Shown: one piece after another, positions 26,142 to 37,825 of the stretch
How positions within the stretch are numbered: the first letter of the stretch is position 1
Layout of the letters: each line of letters begins with the position of its first letter
Assembly (NCBI GenBank): GCA_028277725.1
Contig: JANQFX010000024.1
Location: forward strand, 124,001-188,000
DNA: 64,000 nucleotides
DNA from: Thiohalocapsa sp.
GTDB lineage: Bacteria > Pseudomonadota > Gammaproteobacteria > Chromatiales > Chromatiaceae
Direction: 5' to 3'
Made by a program: the position numbers and the translations under genes
The notes under the pieces: generated by a model
What the model was told of the DNA's origin: nothing
Seen by the model: only the letters and a program-made list of their open reading frames with translations
Database searches by the model: none

Positions 26142-27002
26142 GTGCCGAATCATTCCGAACTGCCCGTCGCCTCGGGGACGTCGAGGCCCGTGACCGACGC
26201 CGCCGATGCCACCCGCAACCGGGTCCGCGGTGCCTATGCGCGCGTTGCCCAAGCCAGCGATGCCGGTGACTGCTGCGGCGAGGCGTCCAGCTGTTGCGGG
26301 GTGTCGGAGGACGAGCAGATCAACCAGCTGATCTCGCTGCGGCTGGGCTACACCCGGGCCGACCTGCTGGCGGTGCCGGACGGGGCGGACATGGGCCTCG
26401 GCTGCGGCAATCCGCGGGCGATCGCGTCGTTGAAGCCCGGCGAGACGGTGTTGGACCTCGGTGCCGGCGGCGGCTTCGACTGCTTTCTGGCCGCGGCGGA
26501 GGTGGGTGCGGATGGGCACGTCATCGGTGTCGACATGACCCCGGACATGCTGAGCAAGGCGCGCGGTAACGCGGTGCGGGGTGGCTTCAGGAACGTGGAG
26601 TTCCGGCTCGGGGAGATCGAGCACCTGCCGGTGGCCGATGGCACGGCGGACGTGATCATCTCCAATTGCGTGGTCAACCTGTCGCCGGACAAGCCACAGG
26701 TCTTCCGCGAGGCCTTCCGGGTCCTCAAGCCCGGCGGGCGGCTGGCCATTTCCGACGTGGTGGCAACCATGGAGCTGCCGGAGTCGATGCGCGACGACCC
26801 GCACCTGCACTCGGCCTGCGTCGCCGGGGCGTCGCTGATCGAGGACGTGGAGACGATGCTCAGGGACGCCGGATTCGAGCAAGTCTTCATCGCGCCGAAG
26901 GACGAGTCCAAGGACTTCATCCGCGACTGGGCGCCCGGACGTGGGGTGGAGGACTACGTGGTCTCGGCGACCATCGAAGGCGTGAAGCCTGCGTTGGGCT
27001 AG
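26142..27002 (+). CDS. arsM: Arsenite S-adenosylmethionine methyltransferase ArsM
   Basis: ArsM methylates trivalent arsenic using SAM. The 286-residue product has the SAM-binding LDLGAGGGFDCFLAAAEVG, the Cys-rich N-terminus CCGEASSCCG, and the arsenic-ligand positions SNCVVNLSPDKPQVF and SACVAGASLI. The extended N-terminus of about 45 residues is typical. The start is a GTG at 26142 with AGGAG ten bases upstream. The upstream in-frame extension overlaps the end of the XRE gene and is unlikely to be used. No other ars gene is nearby. Confidence 0.88.
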   Translation: MPNHSELPVASGTSRPVTDAADATRNRVRGAYARVAQASDAGDCCGEASSCCGVSEDEQINQLISLRLGYTRADLLAVPDGADMGLGCGNPRAIASLKPGETVLDLGAGGGFDCFLAAAEVGADGHVIGVDMTPDMLSKARGNAVRGGFRNVEFRLGEIEHLPVADGTADVIISNCVVNLSPDKPQVFREAFRVLKPGGRLAISDVVATMELPESMRDDPHLHSACVAGASLIEDVETMLRDAGFEQVFIAPKDESKDFIRDWAPGRGVEDYVVSATIEGVKPALG

Positions 27003-27108
27003 GCGGGCCGGGAGCGCCGACGCGTCGGCGATCCCGTCGGGCCGACCGCAGGTCGGTGGTCCCGCGTGGGGCTCGGTTTGGTTTGGGTGTGAGGCCCGGA
27101 GGTTGGGT

Positions 27109-27684
27109 GTGCGCGTCGTCCTGGTCCACGGCATCTTCGATACCGGCAGCAAGTTCAAGGTCCTGAAGCCCTATCTGGAGGCGCGCGGGCACCTCTGCCT
27201 GGCGCCGTCCCTGTCGCCGAATGATGGTCGCGATGGGCTGCCGGCGTTGGCCGAGCAGCTGCAGCGGGAGATCGACACAGCCTTCGGTCCGGACGAGCCC
27301 ATCGGGCTGATCGGCTTCAGCATGGGCGGCCTGATCTCCCGATGGTACCTGCAGGAGTTGGGCGGGCACGCGCGCGTGGACTCCTTCATCGCCATCTCCG
27401 CCCCCATGCGCGGCACCATCTGGGCCTACGGCTACCCGGGCGAGGGTGCCCGGCAGATGCGCCCCGGCAGCGACTTCCTGGGGCGCCTCGCCGCCACCGT
27501 GGACCGACTCGATCGACTGAACCTAGTTGCCTACTGGACGCCCTACGACGCGATGATCGTGCCGCCGGCCAGCGCCGACTGGGCGCTGGCGGACAGCCGG
27601 CGCATCCCGGCGCTCTGCCACCCCTGCATGCTCTGGCACGATGATCTGCTGGCCGACATGGCCGCACAGCTCGCGGACGGCTGA
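27109..27684 (+). CDS. Alpha/beta-hydrolase, lipase-like
   Basis: The 191-residue enzyme has the oxyanion segment VVLVHGIFDTGSKF, the nucleophile elbow GFSMGGLISRWYLQ (Ser), and a late His (WHDDLL) with an Asp candidate before it, in the order of an alpha/beta-hydrolase triad. It lacks a signal peptide, so it is probably cytoplasmic. The substrate is unknown; lipase or esterase families are the nearest match. GGAGG lies six bases before the GTG at 27109. The TTG at 27103 abuts the ribosome binding site and is less likely. Confidence 0.75.
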   Translation: MRVVLVHGIFDTGSKFKVLKPYLEARGHLCLAPSLSPNDGRDGLPALAEQLQREIDTAFGPDEPIGLIGFSMGGLISRWYLQELGGHARVDSFIAISAPMRGTIWAYGYPGEGARQMRPGSDFLGRLAATVDRLDRLNLVAYWTPYDAMIVPPASADWALADSRRIPALCHPCMLWHDDLLADMAAQLADG

Positions 27685-27954
27685 CGCACCTCGGGGCCGG
27701 TTGCCTCGGGCCGGGACTGTCCCGCCATCCGCGTGCTTCCTTGAGATAAGACCGGGCTGCACGGATAATGCGGCGGCTCACCGCGTGGCAATGCTCTGCA
27801 TTGCAGGCCGTGCACGCGCGGCACGCCAGGATGCGCTGAGGACAGGGCATCCCCGGCCACTCCGGAACCGCCGATCTGTCGGCGATTCCGACAGAATCAC
27901 GCGGGCGCGGCGTCGCGCCCCGACTATCGCCTTCACCGGACCCGCCCCTGACCC

Positions 27955-29046
27955 ATGAAACTCGGAATACCGAAAGAGACCCTCGCCGGCGAGACCCGTG
28001 TCGCGACCACGCCCGAGGTTGCGCAGAAGCTCATCAAGCAGGGCTTCGAGGTGCTGCTGGAGTCCGGCGCCGGTGCCGCCGCACACTACCCGGACAGGGC
28101 CTACGTCGACGCGGGCGTGACAGTGACCGACCGCGCCGCGTGCTTCGATGCCGATATCGTGCTCAAGGTGCGCCGTCCGACCGACGATGAGGCCGCTGCC
28201 GTGCGTTCCGGCGCCCTGTACATCAGCCTGCTCGAGAGCTGTGGCGAGGACGCGTTGGTCGGGCGCATGATCGAGAACGGCGTCAGGGTGCTCGGCATGG
28301 AGCGCATGCCCCGCATCTCCCGTGCCCAGTCCATGGACGCCTTGTCGTCGCAGAGCAACATCGCGGGATACCGCGCCGTGCTCGAGGCCGCGGCCCACTA
28401 CGGGCGTTTCCTGCCCATGATGATGACCTCCGCCGGTTCGGCGAAACCGGCGCGGCTGGTGGTGCTGGGTGCCGGCGTCGCCGGCTTGCAGGCCATTGCC
28501 ACGGCGCGCCGGCTCGGCGCCGATGTGTACGCCTACGACGTACGGCCGGAGACCAAGGAACAGATCGAATCCCTCGGCGCCAAGGCCATCGAGCTGGACC
28601 TCGGCGAGAGCGGCGCGGGCGAGGGCGGCTATGCGAAGGAACTGTCCGACGAGGCCAAGGCCAAGCAGCAGCAACTGCTGGCGGACGAACTGGCCAAGGC
28701 GCACGTCATCATCACCACGGCGCTGATCCCCTGTCGTCCGGCGCCGGAACTGGTCACCGCCGAGGTGGTCCAGCGCATGCGCGAGGGGTCGATCATCATC
28801 GACCTGGCCGCGGCCAACGGCGGCAACTGCAAGCTCACCCAGCCGGATCAGGTGGTGGTGGAGCACGGCGTGACCATCGTCGGCCAGACCAATTACCCCG
28901 CCATGGTGCCGTCGGACGCGAGTGCCTTCTACGCCCGCAACCTGGCGAATCTGCTGGAGATCATGGTGGACAAGTCCGACACCGGGCCGGTGCTGAAGGA
29001 CCTGACCGAGGACGAGATCACCAAGGCGATGTTGGTGGCTGGGTAA
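27955..29046 (+). CDS. pntAA: NAD(P) transhydrogenase subunit alpha part 1
   Basis: PntAA is the NAD(H)-binding cytoplasmic domain of the proton-translocating transhydrogenase, which makes NADPH from NADH using the proton gradient. The 363 residues start KLGIPKETLAGETRVATTPE and contain MPRISRAQSMDALSSQSNIA, the nucleotide fold LVVLGAGVAGLQAIATARRL and the closing VDLAAANGG-like stretch. The alpha chain is split (363 plus 94 residues), unlike the single E. coli PntA. The neighbours pntAB and pntB complete the complex. A structured 325-bp gap separates it from pntAB. Confidence 0.93.
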   Translation: MKLGIPKETLAGETRVATTPEVAQKLIKQGFEVLLESGAGAAAHYPDRAYVDAGVTVTDRAACFDADIVLKVRRPTDDEAAAVRSGALYISLLESCGEDALVGRMIENGVRVLGMERMPRISRAQSMDALSSQSNIAGYRAVLEAAAHYGRFLPMMMTSAGSAKPARLVVLGAGVAGLQAIATARRLGADVYAYDVRPETKEQIESLGAKAIELDLGESGAGEGGYAKELSDEAKAKQQQLLADELAKAHVIITTALIPCRPAPELVTAEVVQRMREGSIIIDLAAANGGNCKLTQPDQVVVEHGVTIVGQTNYPAMVPSDASAFYARNLANLLEIMVDKSDTGPVLKDLTEDEITKAMLVAG

Positions 29047-29371
29047 GCGGGGCCTGTCGAGGTGCCAAGCCCTGTTCTGGTCTCGGACGGACTCGATTCC
29101 CTGAAAACGGTTTCACGCCACGACGCAACGAGCCACGAACGCGACATCGTCAATCATTGCGACCGTTGCCCGTTGCGTCGTGGCGTGAAGTCCCCGAGCC
29201 GCCGGCCCAGGCTCTGACGTATGGACGGGCCGTCCCTCGGCGTGGTCGGCGCAACGGAACTTGCGATCCGGGTCAAGGCTACTGCCCTTCGCGCCTTCGC
29301 GTGAGTTAAAGCATCGAATCCACATCCCACCGAGCCGGCCGATGCTCGGAATTACTGTTGGAGCCAATCGG
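29047..29371. other. Gap between pntAA and pntAB with a large inverted repeat
   Basis: The 325 bases hold no supported gene. Their main feature is the perfect 19-bp inverted repeat listed next. A repetitive-looking stretch, TTCGCGCCTTCGCGTGAG, lies near 29288. Such a long gap is unusual inside a pnt operon. Confidence 0.6.
29112..29189. repeat. Perfect 19-bp inverted repeat inside the pnt operon
   Basis: TTCACGCCACGACGCAACG at 29112-29130 is exactly complemented at 29171-29189 across a 40-base loop. No U-tract follows on either strand, so it is not a plain terminator. It may be a palindromic insertion or an mRNA structure that adjusts pntAB-pntB expression. Confidence 0.85.
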
Positions 29372-29656
29372 ATGTCCGAATCCCTTACTGCACTCTATGT
29401 CTTCATCCTCGCCTGCTTCATCGGCTACTACGTGGTCTGGGGTGTCACGCCCTCGCTGCATACGCCGCTGGTGGCGCTGACCAACGCCATCTCCGGCATC
29501 GTGCTGGTCGGCGCGCTGCTGGTCACCGGGTTGGAAGAGGCCGGTTTTCTCGCCTCCAGCATGGGCTTCCTCGCCGTGCTGCTGGCCAGCATCAATGTCT
29601 TCGGCGGCTTCCTGGTGACCCACCGGATGCTGTCCATGTTCAAGAAGAAGAAATAA
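29372..29656 (+). CDS. pntAB: NAD(P) transhydrogenase subunit alpha part 2
   Basis: The 94-residue membrane subunit supplies the first part of the proton channel of the transhydrogenase. It has three hydrophobic spans: [18 protein letters not shown], the region around [11 protein letters not shown], and [21 protein letters not shown] basic KKKK end follows. The ATG at 29372 has GGAG eight bases upstream. It is 12 bases from pntB. Confidence 0.92.
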   Translation: MSESLTALYVFILACFIGYYVVWGVTPSLHTPLVALTNAISGIVLVGALLVTGLEEAGFLASSMGFLAVLLASINVFGGFLVTHRMLSMFKKKK

Positions 29657-29668
29657 GGACGCCAGATC

Positions 29669-31069
29669 ATGGAGCTCACCCCCAATCAACAGGGCCTGGC
29701 CTATCTGGTTTCGGCCGTCCTGTTCATCTTCGCGCTCAAGGGCCTGACGCACCCGTCCACCGCCCGGCGCGGCAACCTGTTCGGTATGCTCGGCATGGCC
29801 ATCGCGCTGGGCGCGACCCTGTTCGGCGCGCAGGTGCAGGACTACTGGCTGATCGCTATCGCCGGCGCCCTGGGTGCGACCATCGGCATCGTCATCGCGC
29901 TACGCATCCAGATGACGGCGATGCCGCAGCTGGTGGCGGCCCTGCACAGCTTCGTTGGCATGTCGGCCGTGCTGGTGGCCATCGGCACCTTTATCAATCG
30001 CCAGCAGGCGGGCACGCTCAATGCCCTCCTGATGGGTGAACTGTCCGCCGGCATCGTCATCGGCGCCATCACCTTCACCGGCTCGGTCATCGCCTTCGCG
30101 AAGCTCCAGGGCATCATGTCCGGTGCACCCATCAAGTTCGCCGGCCAGCACCTGCTGAACGCCGTCCTGGCACTGGTGACGGTGCTGCTGGCGGTGCATT
30201 TCGCCATGACCGGCAGCGTGTTCTCGCTGTTGCTGATGACGCTGCTGGCCTTCGCGCTCGGCGGCACCCTGATCATCCCCATCGGCGGTGCCGACATGCC
30301 CGTCATCATCTCCATGCTCAACAGCTACTCCGGCTGGGCGGCGGCGGCGACGGGCTTCACGCTGCACAACGACCTGCTCATCATCGTCGGCGCCCTGGTG
30401 GGCTTCTCCGGCGCCATCCTGAGTTACATCATGTGCCGCGCCATGAACCGCAGCATCATCAACGTGGTGTTCGGCGGCTTCGGCACCGACGCCGGCGGCG
30501 GCGAGAGCGCCGGTGCGGCGGCGGCGGAGAAGGGCGTCAAGTCCGCCTCGGTGGAGGATGCCGTCTACTGGATGGAGGACGCCGGCAAGGTCATCATCGT
30601 GCCCGGCTACGGTATGGCCGTGGCCCAGGCGCAGCACGCGCTGAAGGAGATGATGGAGCTCCTGCAGGCGCGCGGCGTGGAGGTCAAGTTCGCCATCCAC
30701 CCGGTGGCCGGGCGCATGCCCGGTCACATGAACGTGCTGCTGGCCGAGGCGGATATCCCCTACGACCAGGTGCTGGAGATGGACGAGATCAATCCGGAAT
30801 TCACGGGGGCAGATGTGGCCCTGGTGGTCGGCGCCAACGACGTCGTCAATCCCGCCGCCAAGGAAGACCCGTCGAGCCCGATCTACGGCATGCCCATCCT
30901 CGAGGCGGGCCGTGCCAATCAGGTCTACTTCCTCAAGCGCTCCATGCGCCCCGGCTACTCCGGCGTCGACAACCTGCTGTTCTACCAGGACAACACCTCC
31001 CTGGTCTTCGGCGACGCCAAGGACACCATCGAGGGCATCGTCGGCGCGCTGAAGGGCGGGGGCCATTGA
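29669..31069 (+). CDS. pntB: NAD(P) transhydrogenase subunit beta
   Basis: PntB has membrane spans in the first 270 residues and the NADP(H)-binding domain at the C-terminus. The N-terminus QGLAYLVSAVLFIFALKGL, the MTAMPQLVAALHSFVGMSAV loop and GALVGFSGAILSYIMCRAMN are typical. The NADP fold is VIIVPGYGMAVAQAQHALKE followed by IHPVAGRMPGHMNVLLAEA. The length (466) matches other bacterial PntB. With PntAA and PntAB it links NADPH supply to the proton-motive force. Confidence 0.95.
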   Translation: MELTPNQQGLAYLVSAVLFIFALKGLTHPSTARRGNLFGMLGMAIALGATLFGAQVQDYWLIAIAGALGATIGIVIALRIQMTAMPQLVAALHSFVGMSAVLVAIGTFINRQQAGTLNALLMGELSAGIVIGAITFTGSVIAFAKLQGIMSGAPIKFAGQHLLNAVLALVTVLLAVHFAMTGSVFSLLLMTLLAFALGGTLIIPIGGADMPVIISMLNSYSGWAAAATGFTLHNDLLIIVGALVGFSGAILSYIMCRAMNRSIINVVFGGFGTDAGGGESAGAAAAEKGVKSASVEDAVYWMEDAGKVIIVPGYGMAVAQAQHALKEMMELLQARGVEVKFAIHPVAGRMPGHMNVLLAEADIPYDQVLEMDEINPEFTGADVALVVGANDVVNPAAKEDPSSPIYGMPILEAGRANQVYFLKRSMRPGYSGVDNLLFYQDNTSLVFGDAKDTIEGIVGALKGGGH

Positions 31070-31093
31070 TACGCGGCCCGGGCTCGGCTGGGC

Positions 31094-32758
31094 TCAGGGT
31101 GAGTGCAGCGGCCCGAACCCCGGCGGCGGGCGCCGGTGGCGCGTTGCCTGCTCATAGGCGTAGGCGTAGCGGAACAGCTTGGCCTCGTCGAAGGGCCGGG
31201 CCAGCAGCTGAAGGCCCAGCGGCAGCCCGGAGGCGGTGAACCCCATGGGTACGGTGATGGCCGGTTGGCCGCTGTGCGGCGCGATGATCGGACTGTTGTT
31301 GCCATGCGGGCCGTCGTCGTCGCCGATGCGCCGGGGCGGGTTGCTCCAGCTCGGGTAGGCGAGGGCGTCGACGCCCGCCTCGTCCATCGCGGCCACCACT
31401 GCATCCAAGAGTGCCTTGCGCCTAGGATCGCCCTGGACGTCGACGCAGGGCGGCGCCTGCTCCGCCGGCGCGACATCCACGGACATGGCCCAGTCCATGG
31501 TTTTGGCGTGGCGTGGCAGGTAACGCTCGGATGCCGCGATCTCGTCCAGGGAATGCACCGGCGCGTCCGGGCCGAGACCTTCGAGATACGCGGCCAGGTC
31601 GTGGCGGAAGCGGCTGCAAAAGCCCGTGGCCTCGGTTAATGCCTCCAGATCGGGGATGACTAGCGGGTCGATGACCTCGGCGCCGGCGCTCTGTAGGTTG
31701 GACAGTGCCCGCTCGAACACGGCCGTCACCTCTGGGTCCGCCGTCTCGGTATCCAGAAGCGCCCGTAGAACGCCGATGCGGGCACCCCGGAGTCCGTCGA
31801 GGCGCAATGGCGCCCCGTAGTCCGACCGCACCCGGCCCATTGCCCGTTCGGTGAGGGGATCGGCCGGGTCATGGCCCGCCAGGAGCGAGAACACCAGCGC
31901 CGTGTCCCGCACGCTGCGCAGCATCGGCCCGCCCACATCGCGGTTGGCCAGCAGCGGCACCATGCCGTCGCGGCTGGTGGCGCCCAGGGTCGAGCGGATG
32001 CCCACCAACGCGAGGTGCGAGGCCGGTCCACGGATGGAGTTGCCGGTGTCCGTGCCCATGCCGATGATGCCGAGGTTGGCGGCGATGGCAGACGCCGTGC
32101 CGCCGCTGGAGCCGGCCGGCACGCGCGATAGGTCATAGGCATTGCGCGTCTCGCCGTGCGTTGAGCTGATGGTCCGGTAGGGGCTGAAGGCCCACTCGCC
32201 CATGTTCGACTTGGCCAGCACGATGGCCCCGGCGGCCCGTAGTTGTCGGACCATAGAGGCATCGTCCGGCGGCAGTGAGCCTGACATGGCCACGGACCCG
32301 GCCTCGGTGGGCATGTCCGCGGTGTCGAAGTTGTCCTTCAGAATGACCGGGATGCACTGCAGGCGCCGCAGCCGGCCAAGGCGCGCGTATTCGTCATCGA
32401 GTGCACGGGCGCGCTCCAGCGCGTTCTGGTTGATGGCGATGATGGCATTGAGTTCGTCGGCATCGGTGGGCGGAATCCCGGGCGGTGCATCGGACCGGGT
32501 CGCCTTCGATGCGGCCTCCGCAGCTGGCCGGGTGTCATCGGGCGTCGGCGCTGGATCATAGGCGGCGATGCGCGCCAGATAGCCCGCTGTCAGACCCTCG
32601 CAGGTGATGCTGCCGCTCGCCAGGGCCCCATGGGCGTCCGCGATGGTCAGTTCGATCAGGCTGGGCGGCGCGGGCGGGCTGGGGCCATGGCAGGCGGTGA
32701 GACCGCTCACTAGGGCGGCCGAGGCCAGAAGAGCCTTGATGGGGCCTGTCAATTTCAT
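31094..32758 (-). CDS. Amidase-signature lipoprotein
   Basis: The 554-residue protein belongs to the amidase-signature family (amide hydrolases with a Ser-Ser-Lys triad). The catalytic Lys is in IPVILKDNFDTADMPTEAGS, and the serine pair in RVPAGSSGGTASAIAANLG with GTDTGNSIRGPASH. It begins with a lipoprotein signal (LLASAALVSGLTAC, lipobox LTAC), so it is probably anchored in the envelope. The substrate is unknown. The ATG at 32758 is used because it precedes the signal peptide. Confidence 0.88.
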   Translation of the reverse strand: MKLTGPIKALLASAALVSGLTACHGPSPPAPPSLIELTIADAHGALASGSITCEGLTAGYLARIAAYDPAPTPDDTRPAAEAASKATRSDAPPGIPPTDADELNAIIAINQNALERARALDDEYARLGRLRRLQCIPVILKDNFDTADMPTEAGSVAMSGSLPPDDASMVRQLRAAGAIVLAKSNMGEWAFSPYRTISSTHGETRNAYDLSRVPAGSSGGTASAIAANLGIIGMGTDTGNSIRGPASHLALVGIRSTLGATSRDGMVPLLANRDVGGPMLRSVRDTALVFSLLAGHDPADPLTERAMGRVRSDYGAPLRLDGLRGARIGVLRALLDTETADPEVTAVFERALSNLQSAGAEVIDPLVIPDLEALTEATGFCSRFRHDLAAYLEGLGPDAPVHSLDEIAASERYLPRHAKTMDWAMSVDVAPAEQAPPCVDVQGDPRRKALLDAVVAAMDEAGVDALAYPSWSNPPRRIGDDDGPHGNNSPIIAPHSGQPAITVPMGFTASGLPLGLQLLARPFDEAKLFRYAYAYEQATRHRRPPPGFGPLHSP

Positions 32759-32822
32759 CTCTCGCGTCCCCTTGAGCTCGCACCGAGTGGATACCACCGC
32801 GAACTCGGGGTGATGTTTGGCC

Positions 32823-32895
32823 CGTAGGGCGGATCAAGCGAAGCGAATCCGCGGGCGCTCGGGTGGTGGAACCGCTGCGCTTGTTCCACCCTACG
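32823..32895. repeat. REP-like imperfect palindrome
   Basis: CGTAGGG (32823) and CCCTACG (ending 32895) close an element with inner short palindromes around GGATCAAGCGAAGCGAATCC and GGAACCGCTGCGCTTGTTCC. Elements of this look are scattered between genes in many proteobacteria. It lies between asnB and the amidase. Confidence 0.6.
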
Positions 32896-32955
32896 TCGCC
32901 TTTGTGGTTGGCTGCTCCTTCCGGGACAAAAAAATCGGGATGGTCTTGGTGGCAT

Positions 32956-35049
32956 TCAGCTCGCCAGGTACCGGGCCTCGAGCCCTGTGTCCCTCTCCGG
33001 TTCCTGCTCCTCCACCAGGGTGTGTTGCAGGATGCCGAGGGCGATGGCGGTCTGGATGGAGGAGCCGATGTGGGCGCGCGTGTAGGTGTCGTCCCTTGGC
33101 GTGCTGTCCAGGTCTGCTTGGAGTGTTTGGAAGCCGCGGCCGTCGCCGAGGCCGACCCGCTTGAAGACGCCGCCGACCGCATAGTCGCTGATCAGCCGCT
33201 CGGAGTTCAGCAGCGGGGCGTTGAACTGGCGCTTGGGTATGGAGACGAACCGGTCCGGGAGCAGCCGGCGGTAGGTGCGGCGCAACAGGACCTTGTCCCG
33301 CAGCCCGAGCACCAGTGCCCGGTCCGGCTGCGCCTGGATCAGCCGACGCAGCCCGTTGGATAGGAAGGGCGTGCGGCCTTCCAGGGTGTTGGCCATTTCC
33401 ATTCGGTCGCCGACCCAGTTCAGGATCAGCACCGGCAGGTGGCAACGGGCGAAGTAGTTCTGCCAGAGCAGCAGCGCCCAGAGCGGGTCTTGGAGACGGG
33501 CCGCGCCGTCCTCGATCCCGGCGGCGAACCAGCTCTGCACCGAGTCCGCCTGGGCCCGCAACCAGGCGTCTGCGGCCTCTCGACCGAGCAGGCTCGCGGC
33601 GATGCTGTGGATCTGCCCGAATAGCGGGTGCTGCACGCCGAGCAGGTCCAGGCTCCGGATGAAGTCGTCGCCCGAGCCCTCGGCGCTGGAACCGGACAGC
33701 CAGGGGTCCTTGCCGTGGGCGGCGAAGCGGCGGGCGTAGAGACCGTCGACCGCGAAGCGCCCGAGTGGCATCGTCTCCAGGAGCGCCCCTATGTCGGCCG
33801 TGGGCATGCGGCGGCCGCGCTTCACCAGCAGATGCTTCCACCAGTTCACATAGCGGTAGCTCGGGTAGCCGCAGAGCACCTCATCGGCGCCGTCGCCGGT
33901 GAGCACGCCGAGGACGTGCTCGCGGGCGAATAGGCTGAGCCACCACTTGGCGGCGCCGTTGGTGAAGGGCTGCACCAACTCGCTGGTGTGCACCGCCAGC
34001 GGGTAGGAGTAGTCCAGGGCCGGGCCGTCGATACGCACCACCCTCGGGTCGAAGCCGAGGAAGCGGGCGTAGTCCAGGGCCTCGTCGGTTTCGTCGTAGC
34101 CCTGGTGTTCGAAGCCGATGGTGAAGGACTTGAGGGCCGAATCGGTGCCCATTGCGCGCGACAGCTCGAAGGCGACGGCCTTGGAGTCGATGCCGCCGCT
34201 CAGATAGACGCCGAGCTCGACGTCGCTCAGCAGCCGCTCCGACACCGATGCCCGCATCGCGGCCTCGAAGGCCTCCTCGCTGGCGACGTCGGGATTGGAG
34301 GGGGCAACGCGGACCGGTTCCGTAAAGGTCATCAGCCTGCAGTCGAAGCCACCCGCGCCACGGCGGGCGGAGAGCACACCGCCGGGCGGCACCTGGATGA
34401 TGCCCTCGAAGGGGGTGCGGATGGGCTCGAACAGCCCGGTGAACTGGCGCAGCAGCCCGTCCCGGCACCAGGTCTTGGAACTTGCGATGCCCTTGATCTC
34501 GCTGGCGAACTCCAGCCGGGGTGAGCGGAAGCCGTAGCTCCGCTGGAACTTGCTGAAGCGCCGCGTCCCGACCTCCTCACCCAGCGCGAAGAACAGCGGT
34601 TTGACGCCGAATCGGTCGCGATGGGCCACCAGCCGTGTGCCGTCCAGGCTCGCGATGACCAAGGCGTACTCGCCTTCCAGTCGCTCGAAGAAGGCGTCGC
34701 CGAAGGCGAGCCAGCCCTCGATCAGCGTCTCGGTGTCGCTGCGGGTGCGAAAGCGCACGCCCGCCTGCCGCTCGATGGCCGGGCGCAGACCGAGGTGATT
34801 GTAGACCTCGCCGTTGAAGACGATGACATGATCGCCCGACGCGCTGACCATGGGCTGGGCACCGGCGGCCACGTCCTGAAAGGCGAGCCGGAAGTGGTTC
34901 AGCCAGAGCAGGCGCCCGATCGACTTCCGCTGGTCGGTGTCGCCACGGTGGGCGACGCGCAGCGCGGCGCGGCGGAAGCCGTCGAGTCGCGGGTCGTAGG
35001 CGTCGCGTGCCCGATCGCCGGCAAAGACGACGCCAGAGAATCCGCACAT
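32956..35049 (-). CDS. asnB: Asparagine synthetase B-type, glutamine-hydrolysing
   Basis: The N-terminal glutaminase domain begins MCGFSGVVFAG with the catalytic Cys2, and has RVAHRGDTDQR and VIVFNGEVYNH. The synthetase domain has the PPi loop LGVYLSGGIDSKAVAFELS and the later TGDGADEVLCGYPSYRY. It makes an amide from Asp, or from an acidic sugar or peptide in variants, using ATP and Gln. At 697 residues it is longer than E. coli AsnB (about 554), so it may belong to a surface-polymer or peptide-tailoring subgroup. AAGGA lies eight bases before the ATG. Confidence 0.92.
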   Translation of the reverse strand: MCGFSGVVFAGDRARDAYDPRLDGFRRAALRVAHRGDTDQRKSIGRLLWLNHFRLAFQDVAAGAQPMVSASGDHVIVFNGEVYNHLGLRPAIERQAGVRFRTRSDTETLIEGWLAFGDAFFERLEGEYALVIASLDGTRLVAHRDRFGVKPLFFALGEEVGTRRFSKFQRSYGFRSPRLEFASEIKGIASSKTWCRDGLLRQFTGLFEPIRTPFEGIIQVPPGGVLSARRGAGGFDCRLMTFTEPVRVAPSNPDVASEEAFEAAMRASVSERLLSDVELGVYLSGGIDSKAVAFELSRAMGTDSALKSFTIGFEHQGYDETDEALDYARFLGFDPRVVRIDGPALDYSYPLAVHTSELVQPFTNGAAKWWLSLFAREHVLGVLTGDGADEVLCGYPSYRYVNWWKHLLVKRGRRMPTADIGALLETMPLGRFAVDGLYARRFAAHGKDPWLSGSSAEGSGDDFIRSLDLLGVQHPLFGQIHSIAASLLGREAADAWLRAQADSVQSWFAAGIEDGAARLQDPLWALLLWQNYFARCHLPVLILNWVGDRMEMANTLEGRTPFLSNGLRRLIQAQPDRALVLGLRDKVLLRRTYRRLLPDRFVSIPKRQFNAPLLNSERLISDYAVGGVFKRVGLGDGRGFQTLQADLDSTPRDDTYTRAHIGSSIQTAIALGILQHTLVEEQEPERDTGLEARYLAS

Positions 35050-35168
35050 GGGCTGGTCCTTGGGTTGCTGGGGGCTGCACCCGTCAGACTAGTCGTCGCG
35101 CGTGCCAGGACTCAAGTGCCGAGGCTCAAGTATTGGCACTCGAGTGGCGGCACGCCCGCAGGGGGCGA

Positions 35169-35402
35169 TCAATCGCACGCGACGGCGCCGGTGCCCGGGT
35201 ATAGGGAGCAGCGCAGGGTCTCGATGCCGGTACCGCCGACCTCGAAGGCATAGCCATCGGCAGCGGCCTTGACTTGGTCTATGGCGTCCGACCCGCGGGC
35301 GATCAGGCCGACCACACGCAGCCGCGAGACCGCCTGCGGCTCCGCGAGGGTGTAGCCTGCGCCGCAGTCGATGGCCTGGCAGCAGTCCGCGGACTGCGGC
35401 AC
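35169..35402 (-). CDS. Hypothetical small protein downstream of ppk
   Basis: A 77-residue product starts at a GTG with GGAGATG seven bases upstream, 18 bases after the ppk stop. The Cys-rich start CCQAIDCGAGYTL and the even stretch DGYAFEVGGTGIETLRC look protein-like, but I do not recognise the family. It may be co-transcribed with ppk. Confidence 0.4.
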   Translation of the reverse strand: MPQSADCCQAIDCGAGYTLAEPQAVSRLRVVGLIARGSDAIDQVKAAADGYAFEVGGTGIETLRCSLYPGTGAVACD

Positions 35403-35420
35403 ATGCTCATCTCCGGCATG

Positions 35421-37655
<2,235 letters not shown>

Positions 37656-37825
37656 GTCGTTCGATCCCCCTGTGGCAAGTCGGCGAGTCGCCGCAGCAGC
37701 CTATGGTAGCAACGCCGGGAGGTGAGTGTGTTTGAGTTCAATGAGTCAAGTCGCCCGGAGCAGGTATCCGGGCGTCGAGCTGAACGGCCCGCAGGGGCCT
37801 GGGCGGGCCGTCGGGGGATGCGTCG

